Positions 1 to 5,921 of a stretch of DNA of 9,339 nt are shown in pieces. The stretch covers positions 1 through 9,339 of the forward strand of contig CAKVGW010000062.1 in NCBI GenBank assembly GCA_934747325.1. The letters are read 5' to 3'. Numbering within the stretch: position 1 is the first letter of the stretch; each line of letters begins with the position of its first letter. The position numbers and the translations under genes were made by a program. The notes below the pieces were generated by a model. That model searched no databases. It was not told where the DNA came from and worked only from the letters and a program-made list of their open reading frames with translations. Origin of the DNA: an uncultured Candidatus Melainabacteria bacterium. GTDB lineage: Bacteria; Cyanobacteriota; Vampirovibrionia; Gastranaerophilales; Gastranaerophilaceae.

Positions 1-65
1 TTAAGAATAGATTTTGCATTATCATACATGTCTTTAAACTCTTGATACTCTTGAAAATTAGTCAC
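1..65 (-). CDS. Partial CDS, N-terminus of an unidentified protein
   Basis: This open frame reads leftward out of the window from a GTG at 63-65 and has no stop in its 21 visible codons. The translation begins VTNFQEYQEFKDMYDNAK (first residue would be Met) and is hydrophilic with no signal peptide. The start is supported by an AGAGAGG ribosome binding site (complement of 71-77), five bases upstream of the GTG. It lies downstream of pfp in the same direction but beyond the pfp terminator, so it is probably a separate unit. I found no convincing promoter in 66-200; a TATATT-like box is present but lacks a good -35. The family is not recognised. Confidence 0.5.
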   Translation of the reverse strand, partial: MTNFQEYQEFKDMYDNAKSIL

Positions 66-201
66 AAAAACCTCTCTTACGTTAGATTAACACAAAAATA
101 TAATGTTTGTACCTTGTTGTTGTGTGCAACATTTTCATTGAACACGACACGAATTTTATTGAATAAAACAAAAGTAGGTTAGGCTGTGCCTGAAAACAAT
201 A

Positions 202-233
202 AAAGAATGCGCCAAATTGACGCATTCTTTTTT
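202..233 (-). terminator. Rho-independent terminator of pfp
   Basis: A 10-bp stem AAAGAATGCG (202-211) / CGCATTCTTT (221-230) has a 9-nt loop and is flanked by A and T runs on both sides. It begins 22 bp past the pfp stop codon. The flanking A/T runs mean it could also stop plus-strand transcription. Confidence 0.85.
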
Positions 234-252
234 GCTATTAATTAAATAACTA

Positions 253-1932
253 TTATACGTTAGCTAATTTAGCTTCACTTTCAAGTTGCAATGTAACTGT
301 TGTAATATCGCAAACTGAAGATGGTCCGAAGTATTGGATAGCACCAGGGAACAAGTATCTGTCATTTAGTGCCCAATCTTCTCTGTTAGCTTCAAGTTTC
401 TTGAATACAGGTCCATCAAGCTCAACTAACGCTTTCTTGATAACAGGTTTCATTTCGCCGTGTCTTCTTTCCATGTTCATCATCATAGTAAGTGGAACAC
501 CGCCTGCAACCCAATCGTTAGCAGGTTCTGTTAAGTTTCTAACTGATGATAAGTAACCTGTTAGACCGAAGTTAATCAAAGCAAATGCGTTGAAACCTAG
601 TGAGTAACAGTAATCAGCATCGAAATTAGAAGGGAATGCACAACGTCCTTCGTAACCGAAGAAGTGTGATTGAGTTGAGAATTTACCAGAGAATTTTCCT
701 TCTTTTTTCAAGCCTGCTAATTTTTCTTCAATCATAGAGATTAAAAGTTTTTCAGTTTCAATCTTAGAAACTTGAACGTTACCGTGTGGATCTCTATCCA
801 TTAATAATTGAGATTTGATTAGAGCAGGAAGTGATTTGAATACACCTGCGTTTTCGCTTGAAAGTGTGTTTTCAATGATAGCGATTTTTTCAGCATCTGA
901 ACCTGAAGTGTATTTAGAATCTTTTTCTAAAGTTGGCATAATGTCGTTCAAGTTAGCAATCATAGTTTTCAATTCAGGAACGAATTCAATTAAACCTTCC
1001 GGAATAACAGCGATACCAAAGTTTTTACCCATTTCAGAACGTTTTACAACGATGTCTGTCATATAATCAATGATTGATGATAAAGACATTTTCTTTTGTT
1101 CAACTTCTTCTGAGATTAAAGTAATGTTTGGTTGAGTTTGTAGAGCAGCTTCCAAAGCTACGTGAGAAGCGCTTCTACCCATGATTTTTACAAAGTGCCA
1201 GTATTTTTTAGCTGAGTTAGCATCTCTTTCGATGTTACCGATAAGTTCGCCGTAAGTTTTTGTAGCTGTATCAAAACCGAATGAAATTTCAATTTGTTCG
1301 TTTTTCAAGTCGCCGTCGATTGTTTTAGGGCAGCCGATTACTTGAATACCTGCATTGTTAGCAACAAACCATTCAGCCAATAATGCTGCGTTTGTGTTAG
1401 AGTCATCACCACCGATGATTACAACAGCAGAAATGTTCAATTTTTTGCAAACTTCAAGAGCTGATTTGAATTGTTCTTCAGTTTCCAATTTAGTTCTGCC
1501 TGAACCGATGATATCGAAACCGCCTGTGTTTCTATAATCGTTGATGAATTCATCGTTGAATTCTACATATTTACCTTCAATAATACCGCTTGGGCCACCC
1601 AAGAAACCGTAAAGGTTGTTGTTTGAGTTAGCTTGTTTAAGTGCGTCATAAAGACCTGCGATAACGTTGTGTCCGCCAGGAGCTTGACCGCCTGATAGAA
1701 TAACACCAACATTTCTAACTTCGCTTGGAGTTGATTCAGTTGAAGTTTGGAACGTTACGGTTGGTTTTCCATAAGTATTTTTGAATAAAGCTTTAATTTC
1801 TTCTTGGTTGGCAACAGATTCAGTTGCAGAACCTTCTTGAGAAACTAAGTGATTGATACCATTTGCCAATGAAGCAGGAAGCTTTGGCTGGTATTTTAAT
1901 CTTTCGATTTGTAATGGTGATAAATTTGTCAT
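253..1932 (-). CDS. pfp: Pyrophosphate-dependent 6-phosphofructokinase (PPi-PFK), long form
   Basis: This cytosolic enzyme interconverts fructose 6-phosphate and fructose 1,6-bisphosphate using pyrophosphate instead of ATP, a reversible glycolytic step common in anaerobes. The 559-aa length matches the long PPi-PFK class rather than the ~320-aa bacterial ATP-PFK. Visible motifs are GGQAPGGHN (about 81-89), GGDD (174-177), [10 protein letters not shown] (202-211) and MGRSASH (251-257), followed by a [10 protein letters not shown] segment near residue 430. The Asp in GGDD, where ATP enzymes have GGDG, and the Lys of PKTIDGD are the accepted markers of PPi use. I chose the ATG at 1930-1932, preceded by AAAGGAAA at suitable spacing. 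The frame stays open upstream to a TTG at 1959, but that start would overlap the predicted promoter and lacks a ribosome site. Monocistronic, with its own promoter and terminator. Function is confident; the direction of flux in vivo is unknown. Confidence 0.95.
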   Translation of the reverse strand: MTNLSPLQIERLKYQPKLPASLANGINHLVSQEGSATESVANQEEIKALFKNTYGKPTVTFQTSTESTPSEVRNVGVILSGGQAPGGHNVIAGLYDALKQANSNNNLYGFLGGPSGIIEGKYVEFNDEFINDYRNTGGFDIIGSGRTKLETEEQFKSALEVCKKLNISAVVIIGGDDSNTNAALLAEWFVANNAGIQVIGCPKTIDGDLKNEQIEISFGFDTATKTYGELIGNIERDANSAKKYWHFVKIMGRSASHVALEAALQTQPNITLISEEVEQKKMSLSSIIDYMTDIVVKRSEMGKNFGIAVIPEGLIEFVPELKTMIANLNDIMPTLEKDSKYTSGSDAEKIAIIENTLSSENAGVFKSLPALIKSQLLMDRDPHGNVQVSKIETEKLLISMIEEKLAGLKKEGKFSGKFSTQSHFFGYEGRCAFPSNFDADYCYSLGFNAFALINFGLTGYLSSVRNLTEPANDWVAGGVPLTMMMNMERRHGEMKPVIKKALVELDGPVFKKLEANREDWALNDRYLFPGAIQYFGPSSVCDITTVTLQLESEAKLANV

Positions 1933-1960
1933 AAAAAGTTTCCTTTCTTCTTTTGCCAAA

Positions 1961-1989
1961 ATTATACTACAAAGATGGATTGGGGTAAA
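1961..1989 (-). promoter_or_regulatory. Predicted sigma-70 promoter of pfp
   Basis: On the minus strand a TTTACC -35 (1984-1989) and a perfect TATAAT -10 (1961-1966) are separated by 17 bp. Transcription would start near 1954, giving a leader of about 20 nt before the ATG at 1932. Confidence 0.7.
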
Positions 1990-2024
1990 TCTGAAAATAG
2001 CAAAACATTATTTTGTTAAAATTA

Positions 2025-2912
2025 TTAATACTCGTTTCTAACTTTTGCAAACTTGGTATTTGCATAAAAGTATTTCAAAATTTGGTATCCGTTATAGCCG
2101 CGTTTTGCAAGATTATTTGCGCCATATTGACTCATGCCGACACCGTGACCATTCTTTTTAATTCCATCATCAAAAGAAGGCACTGATTTTAGAAATGGCA
2201 AATCTCTTGACCAAACTTGACCGCCCGTATTGGTTCTGCCACCTGCTGATGCGGAATAATAAGCCGAAATGATTTTGCCTTGGCAAACAAGAACAATGCC
2301 CGCAGTTTCGCTTACGGCGTCATTTGTATTTGTTTTTTCTGCACTTGCTCCGCCATAAGCTTGATCCTCAGGGGTGTCTTTTAAATCATAGCCGTATTTA
2401 GCTCGTTTACCTTTGTTTGCGATTGCATAACTTCTTGCTGCAATTGCTTGTGCTTTGTGCGCCTCATGTTCCCAACTTGATGGCATTTCAGAAGGTACAA
2501 CACCTTGAAGGTATTTTTCGAGAGGAATATCATTAATAACAGTTAAACCCAAGCCATCATTTATAACTTTAAAATGCCCTCTGTACCACTTGCGTTTAAC
2601 ACTTACAAAACCATTTGGCTCAGGTTTTATAACAATTTTATTTGCGTTTATTTTTTTCCATTCGCCATCAACTTTTATTGCAATGACACCTCTATAAGGT
2701 TTGAATTCGTATCCTTTCATTTTGTCCATAATGAAAAGAAGTTTGTTGGTATCGCAATTAATAATTTCTGCTTTTGTTGATGCGCCTAAAAATGTTCTAT
2801 TTACGTGGGTTTGAAGTCCTATTTTTATTGCAAAACAAGGACAACAAAAAAATATAAACGTTATAATTAGCGCAAAAGCTCTTCTAATCCCCATAACATT
2901 TATATTATACAT
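2025..2912 (-). CDS. Secreted SpoIID/LytB-domain protein (peptidoglycan-active)
   Basis: The domain is related to SpoIID, which cleaves peptidoglycan glycan strands as a lytic transglycosylase, and to LytB amidase enhancers. With the ATG at 2910-2912 the product is 295 aa. A signal peptide is visible: GIRR, then the hydrophobic stretch AFALIITFIFF, then a CPCFA cleavage region, so it should act in the envelope. The hallmarks are VVPSEMPSSW (about 138-147; the Glu corresponds to the proposed catalytic Glu of SpoIID), QAIAARSYA and, near the C-terminus, GHGVGMSQYGA (255-265). Only about a dozen residues separate PFLKSVPSF from that last block, where longer homologues carry many more, so the domain is compact. 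None of the possible starts (TTG 2942, GTG 2915, ATG 2912, ATG 2894) has a Shine-Dalgarno. I chose 2912 because it sits 11 nt after the upstream stop; 2894 gives the tidiest signal peptide. The family also occurs in non-sporulating bacteria, so it does not imply sporulation. Confidence 0.85.
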   Translation of the reverse strand: MYNINVMGIRRAFALIITFIFFCCPCFAIKIGLQTHVNRTFLGASTKAEIINCDTNKLLFIMDKMKGYEFKPYRGVIAIKVDGEWKKINANKIVIKPEPNGFVSVKRKWYRGHFKVINDGLGLTVINDIPLEKYLQGVVPSEMPSSWEHEAHKAQAIAARSYAIANKGKRAKYGYDLKDTPEDQAYGGASAEKTNTNDAVSETAGIVLVCQGKIISAYYSASAGGRTNTGGQVWSRDLPFLKSVPSFDDGIKKNGHGVGMSQYGANNLAKRGYNGYQILKYFYANTKFAKVRNEY

Positions 2913-2933
2913 CACGCAAAATTTTATTTGCAA
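2904..2933 (-). promoter_or_regulatory. Possible promoter overlapping the end of the regulator gene
   Basis: A perfect TATAAT (2904-2909) lies 18 bp from a TTGCAA -35 (2928-2933) on the minus strand. It overlaps the last codons of the upstream regulator and the proposed SpoIID-family start. If used, transcription would start close to the ATG at 2894 and yield a near-leaderless mRNA. AT-rich chance matches are common, so this is tentative. Confidence 0.35.
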
Positions 2934-3433
2934 CCACAACAAGAACTGTTATCAAAATTTGCTTTGTTTTCAGCACAAAGCAAACATTTTTCCTGCATTT
3001 CGCCTTGTTCTAAATACTTGTGGAAACTTTTAACCCACTTTGGCTCTTTACAACTGCATTTTTGCATGAAAGATAAGTATTTAATAAACCTCTCAAATAC
3101 ATCGTCAGGCATAGAAAATTCCATTTTCTCTGCACAAGCGTCTATGTCTTCATTGTTAATCAAAAGAACTTCTGATAGAAATTTTGCAATCGTCTTATGG
3201 CGCAGAATCTTTTCTTCTGCAGTAAGAATTCCTTTTTCAGTTATTTTGATGTTGCAGTATGGTTTGTATTCAATGTAACCTCTAACGGCAAGAGTTTTTA
3301 CAGCTTCAGAAGTTGACGCACCGCCAATTTTCATTTTGTCAGCAACATCCTTAACTTTGACAGCATCCGTTTCGTTGATTAAATCATAAATTGTAAGTAA
3401 GTATTTTTCTAAACTTCCTGTTAATTCTTTCAT
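2924..3433 (-). CDS. DtxR/MntR-like transcriptional regulator with Cys-rich tail
   Basis: The 169-aa protein has the two-domain layout of the DtxR/MntR family of iron- or manganese-dependent repressors. An N-terminal winged helix (about 5-68, with ADKMKIGGASTSEAVKTLAVRGYI as helix-turn-helix; residues 31-54) is followed by the helical dimerisation domain (about 70-120, RHKTIAKFL at 78-86). The usual metal ligands are only partly kept. His79 is present, but the Asp/Glu of MntR helix 1 correspond to Lys10 and Leu13, and the usual EH (as in ACxxEH) reads EF (105-106). The tail carries Cys126, 128, 150, 153, 165, 166 and 168, which might bind metal or sense redox state; that is inference. No FeoAB or other transporter gene lies in this window. 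A fair AAAGGA site precedes the ATG at 3431-3433. The stop lies 11 nt before the SpoIID-family start, so the two may be co-transcribed. Exact ligand unknown. Confidence 0.8.
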   Translation of the reverse strand: MKELTGSLEKYLLTIYDLINETDAVKVKDVADKMKIGGASTSEAVKTLAVRGYIEYKPYCNIKITEKGILTAEEKILRHKTIAKFLSEVLLINNEDIDACAEKMEFSMPDDVFERFIKYLSFMQKCSCKEPKWVKSFHKYLEQGEMQEKCLLCAENKANFDNSSCCGCK

Positions 3434-3489
3434 TCAATTTCCTTTTTTCTTTATAAACATCTCTCTTTAGCCTTGTCTTGTATTATTCG

Positions 3490-3672
3490 GGGTGTCGGCG
3501 GAGCAACGTCCGACTTCCACCTTACGGGCTTACGCCTTAGCGAAGCTCCCTTCTCCTGTAAGGAGAGGTAATAATCAAGACTCGTTTATTTATTTGATAT
3601 TAGAAATTTATTTAATTGAACGACTTTAGGTCATTCCCTCTCCTTACAGGAGAAGGCTAGGGTGAGGTGTCT
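3490..3672. repeat. Inverted pair of REP-like repeats
   Basis: A perfect 20-bp inverted repeat, CCTTCTCCTGTAAGGAGAGG at 3549-3568 and its complement at 3637-3656, flanks 68 bp of AT-rich sequence. Each arm can itself fold as TCTCC-TGTAA-GGAGA. Similarity continues outward: the right copy read on the minus strand starts GACACCTCACCCTA, and the left copy starts GACTTCCACCTTA before an extra ~25-nt stretch containing its own hairpin (GCTTACGC / GCGAAGC, about 3528-3546). The left outer part (3490-3548) is clearly GC-richer than its surroundings. The layout resembles paired REP elements or a small MITE. No transposase is present. The rest of the gene-free stretch 3434-3834 shows only AT-rich sequence and the prepilin terminator. 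Confidence 0.6.
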
Positions 3673-3785
3673 TTTTCAAGTATGTCTTTTCTTTCATTTA
3701 TTAAATCCGAGAAACTTATTGTAGCTTGATGTCTCAATTCCTCACCTGAAGAACAGCTTAGCATGAATAATTACAAAAGAAAATA

Positions 3786-3815
3786 AAAAAGAGTCGGATA
3801 ATTCCGACTCTTTTT
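3786..3815 (-). terminator. Rho-independent terminator of the prepilin gene
   Basis: The stem GAGTCGGA (3791-3798) / TCCGACTC (3803-3810) has a TAAT loop, with five A on one side and five T on the other, so it can act on both strands. It lies 19 bp past the prepilin stop codon. Confidence 0.9.
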
Positions 3816-3834
3816 GCATTATTTAATTTTTTTA

Positions 3835-4518
3835 TTAGTTTTCAAATGCCCATCTTGCTGCTGCGCCGTTTGGAACTACATAACCGCCTCTTAATCTTAC
3901 ACCAAATTGGTCTTTGATTACACGGTTTGATTTAGTACAAGCTTTATCTAAATCTGCCTCTGTTGAATCTGCTGCGGCACCGAGCGCTTGACCTAAACAG
4001 TTAGACAATACGTTTGGACCTTTAGCTCCATTTGTATCATAAACTACAGGTATACCATATACTAAATTATCTTCCATCATTTGCGTACCAGGTGTAGAAC
4101 TTTTACCAGTAGCACTTTCACTTACCAACGTAGGAGCATACGTTAGAGCAGAACCATCTCTAAAAAATACTGTAAAGTTTGCTGCATTAGCATTTGTACT
4201 AGCCCCTTGATGAGATTCTAATTTGCCGACACCATTCTTTTGATAATCCAACGATGCTCTAGAAGCTAACAACCCATATAATGATTGAGCTTCGGGATTA
4301 TCAGTAGAGGTTTTTATTAAAGTAGCATAGTCAAATCCCGCAATAGACTGATTCATTTGAGCAGCTTCTGTTAAAGTGTTAATACCTTTTTTAAGAGCAG
4401 TCTTAGCTTGCTGCTCTGCAGTGTTTGTCATCAATGCAGGAAGTGTTAACGTCGCAACTACACCAATGATAGCCAATGTAATCAGAACTTCTGCAAGAGT
4501 AAAACCATTCTTCTTCAT
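3835..4518 (-). CDS. Type IV prepilin / type II secretion pseudopilin-like protein
   Basis: This 227-aa protein has a textbook class III signal peptide. A short basic leader MKKNG is cleaved before Phe6 by prepilin peptidase, Glu10 sits at the +5 position needed for assembly, and the hydrophobic helix LAEVLITLAIIGVVATLTLP runs to about residue 27. The C-terminal globular domain has two cysteines (174 and 194) that could form a disulfide-bounded loop. It also carries DTNGAKGPN (161-169) followed by DQFGVRLRGGYVVPNG, a pattern I associate with the many pilin-like proteins of gut Gastranaerophilales. The ATG at 4516-4518 has an AGGA site 8 nt upstream. The gene stands alone with its own promoter and terminator, so it is probably a minor or orphan pilin using an assembly machine encoded elsewhere. 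Whether it serves pili, secretion or DNA uptake cannot be told. Confidence 0.88.
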   Translation of the reverse strand: MKKNGFTLAEVLITLAIIGVVATLTLPALMTNTAEQQAKTALKKGINTLTEAAQMNQSIAGFDYATLIKTSTDNPEAQSLYGLLASRASLDYQKNGVGKLESHQGASTNANAANFTVFFRDGSALTYAPTLVSESATGKSSTPGTQMMEDNLVYGIPVVYDTNGAKGPNVLSNCLGQALGAAADSTEADLDKACTKSNRVIKDQFGVRLRGGYVVPNGAAARWAFEN

Positions 4519-4577
4519 TATAGTATTCCTTTCTCTTCTTATATTTGAATTAAGATTATATCTTCACATCTACAATC

Positions 4578-4606
4578 ATTTTAACAAACTTACCTGTTTA
4601 TGTCAA
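4578..4606 (-). promoter_or_regulatory. Strong sigma-70 promoter of the prepilin gene
   Basis: A perfect TTGACA -35 (4601-4606) and a TAAAAT -10 (4578-4583) are separated by exactly 17 bp on the minus strand. The start point would be near 4571, giving a leader of about 53 nt. The -35 lies 22 bp beyond the tmRNA 3' end, with no visible tmRNA terminator between them. Confidence 0.8.
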
Positions 4607-4628
4607 TAATATCTTGCAAATTAAAATT

Positions 4629-5022
4629 TGGAGATGGTGGGAGTCGAACCCACGTCCATCGTGGATAAAAACTGATGTCTACGAGTGTAGTAACTTATTA
4701 GCTCAACTTAATAAGGAAAATTACAAAACCTGAATTAAGCCAAAGACTTTTTGCGGAAGCCTAACCTCCAATGGTTAAACTTGATGTACATACCATCATT
4801 TGTACACTGCATCTTGCATGCTTTCATCTAATCTAACGGCAAGCTGGTCAAATTAGAGGGCTAATAGCTGCAATTAGGCAGCTAGTCTGCTTTCGCGACC
4901 GAAGTTAGCATAAACAACATTTGAATTGTCATTTAATTTGTTTTGCTCGTTGATAAACGGGAACAGCGCCCGTACTCGCAACCAGGATTTACCAATCACG
5001 GCGTCAAAACCAGTACATCCCC
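4629..5022 (-). ncRNA. ssrA: Transfer-messenger RNA (tmRNA), one-piece
   Basis: tmRNA with SmpB rescues stalled ribosomes and adds a degradation tag. The 5' end GGGGATG (5022-5016) pairs over 7 bp, including one G-U, with CATCTCC (4636-4630), followed by an A discriminator. The T-arm GTGGG-TTCGACT-CCCAC precedes it, and the conserved ACTGGTTTTGACG follows the 5' strand. CCA is not encoded and must be added. Helix 2 is supported by CGAGT (4978-4974) pairing with ACTCG (4686-4682). The tag frame ends at a TAA (4874-4876), enclosed by the hairpin TAGCTGC/GCAGCTA (4865-4884). I propose GAC (4928-4930) as resume codon because TAAAT precedes it, like the U/A positions before the E. coli resume codon. 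The tag would be DNSNVVYANFGRESRLAA; the LAA end is firm, the first residue is not. The 394-nt length is normal. The gene is standard, not permuted. Confidence 0.95.
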
Positions 5023-5205
5023 ATGTATTGTAAATTAAGGATGAACGGCTCCGCTCGAAAAACCTGCTCGTATTGCTAAACGCAACACGACACTGTTTTT
5101 CTCGACTCCACCTCAAATGCTGGCGCATTTTCGGCTTGCCCTCTGTCCTCGCCGGACGGGCGTCAAAACCAGTACATCCCCATGAGTTGTAAATTTAGGA
5201 TGAAC
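5000..5205 (-). repeat. Direct repeat of the tmRNA 5' end and leader, flanking a structured segment
   Basis: The first 23 nt of tmRNA plus about 24 nt of upstream leader (5000-5046) recur at 5159-5205 with only three mismatches over 47 bp; the first 26 bp are identical. The 112 bp between the copies (5047-5158) are much GC-richer than the neighbourhood and encode three hairpins: GCCCGTCC with GGAC-AGA-GGGC (5138-5161), AAATGC/GCATTT (5115-5130) and a two-tier stem GAAAAAC/GTTTTTC enclosing CGTGTTGC/GCAATACG (5057-5101). The last contains a G-U pair only as minus-strand RNA, suggesting that strand is the transcript. The downstream copy is the genuine tmRNA end, because only it is followed by the helix 2 strand. 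Confidence 0.8.
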
Positions 5206-5235
5206 TGTTGTTATGAAAAACAAGTTCATCCTAAA
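5194..5235 (-). promoter_or_regulatory. Long hairpin in the ssrA leader
   Basis: A perfect 13-bp inverted repeat, TTTAGGATGAACT (5194-5206) and its complement (5223-5235), encloses a 16-nt loop. It would form in the transcript between the promoter at 5258-5286 and the upstream tmRNA-like 5' copy. There is no U-run directly after it on the minus strand, so it is not a typical terminator. A third copy of the arm lies at 5038-5046 and could compete for pairing. Confidence 0.7.
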
Positions 5236-5257
5236 GCTTATCAATGTTCGTAAATAT

Positions 5258-5286
5258 AGTATAAAGCATGCTATATTTATTTTCAA
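5258..5286 (-). promoter_or_regulatory. Predicted sigma-70 promoter of ssrA
   Basis: A TTGAAA -35 (5281-5286) and a TATACT -10 (5258-5263) are separated by 17 bp on the minus strand. The start would be near 5251, about 230 nt upstream of the mature tmRNA 5' end, so tmRNA would need 5' processing (RNase P is the known enzyme). The -35 lies 8 bp after the stop codon of the glycosylase gene. Confidence 0.7.
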
Positions 5287-5294
5287 GTTTGTTG

Positions 5295-5879
5295 TTAAGC
5301 TATCAGGTTTTTAATTTTTTTCAAATCTTCAAGCATATAGTATCTTGGACTTCCTTCTTCCAAAGAATGATATCTTAATAAATAAGACGGATGGAAGATT
5401 GGAATGCATTTGCGAATTTTTTTGCCGATTTCAATTTCCAAAACTTCTCCGCGAATTTTTGAAATCGCAACTTTTTTGTCATAAAAAGATTTTAAAGCTG
5501 TAGCACCGCAAAAAATCATAATTTCAGGATTAATAATTTCGATTTGTTTTAATAAATAATCTTCGCAAAGTTTCTTTTCTTCATCTGATGGAACTCTGTT
5601 TTTAGGAGGTCTGCATTTTACGGTATTTATTATGTATAAATCTTTTTCTCTTGAGATTCCTGCTTTTTCTAAGAATTCGTTAAGTAATTTGCCCGCTCTG
5701 CCGACAAAAGGTGTGCCTGTTTTATCTTCATTTTCCCCCGGAGCTTCGCCGATTAAAATAGCTTTAGCTGTTTCAGGGTTGCCGTCTGAAAAAACGACAT
5801 TTATTCTGGTATCGCCCAAAACGCATTTTTTGCAATTTAGACATTCTTGTTTAAGTTTGTTTAATTCTTCTGTTTTCAT
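5295..5879 (-). CDS. Family 4 uracil-DNA glycosylase, [4Fe-4S] type
   Basis: This enzyme removes uracil from DNA as the first step of base excision repair. The 194-aa length matches family 4, and the four iron-sulfur ligands are recognisable as Cys16, Cys19, Cys89 and Cys105, with the 2- and 15-residue gaps of the thermophilic archetypes. The uracil-binding and catalytic blocks are GEAPGENEDKTGTPFVGRAG (44-63), NTVKCRPPKNR (85-95) and HPSYLLR (163-169), with His163 as the conserved family histidine. The same fold was once annotated as a phage SPO1 DNA polymerase-related protein. The ATG at 5877-5879 follows GAGGGAAGC. The nearest good minus-strand promoter is at 6112-6140, which would give a leader over 200 nt long containing the structured region and small ORF at 5922-6090. 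No terminator separates it from ssrA. Function is confident; the leader link is inference. Confidence 0.93.
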   Translation of the reverse strand: MKTEELNKLKQECLNCKKCVLGDTRINVVFSDGNPETAKAILIGEAPGENEDKTGTPFVGRAGKLLNEFLEKAGISREKDLYIINTVKCRPPKNRVPSDEEKKLCEDYLLKQIEIINPEIMIFCGATALKSFYDKKVAISKIRGEVLEIEIGKKIRKCIPIFHPSYLLRYHSLEEGSPRYYMLEDLKKIKNLIA

Positions 5880-5891
5880 GCTTCCCTCATC

Positions 5892-5919
5892 TTGAAAAAA
5901 TTTAAAAATAAGTTAAAAT
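5892..5919 (+). promoter_or_regulatory. Possible plus-strand promoter facing the structured region
   Basis: TTGAAA (5892-5897) and TAAAAT (5914-5919) are spaced by 16 bp on the plus strand. It would start an RNA near 5926, antisense to the small ORF. It lies in AT-rich sequence that also provides the U-tract of the minus-strand hairpin, so chance is a real possibility. Confidence 0.3.
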
Positions 5920-5921
5920 AA

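Noticed and set aside
815..1066. Plus-strand ORFs opposite pfp and other genes
   Set aside because: They are shadows of well-supported minus-strand genes, with no recognisable protein features or ribosome sites.
1933..1959. A nine-codon upstream extension of pfp from a TTG
   Set aside because: It overlaps the predicted transcription start, has no ribosome site of its own and contains the ribosome site of the ATG at 1932.
3490..3672. An insertion sequence with terminal inverted repeats
   Set aside because: No transposase frame is present, and the outermost ends (GGGGTGTC and GAGGTGTC) read in the same direction, so they are not inverted termini.
3680..3730. A 15-codon plus-strand ORF after the REP-like pair
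   Set aside because: It lacks a ribosome site and promoter, and has a length expected by chance in AT-rich DNA.
4874..5128. An 84-codon minus-strand ORF across the tmRNA 5' half and the structured insert
   Set aside because: It is explained by the tmRNA tag frame plus chance open sequence in the upstream insert. The region is RNA-coding, and no ribosome site supports its start.
4629..5205. A permuted (two-piece) tmRNA, as in some cyanobacteria and alphaproteobacteria
   Set aside because: The acceptor 5' strand, tag and T-arm/3' strand are in the standard order. There is no T-arm or acceptor 3' strand upstream of the 5' end copies.
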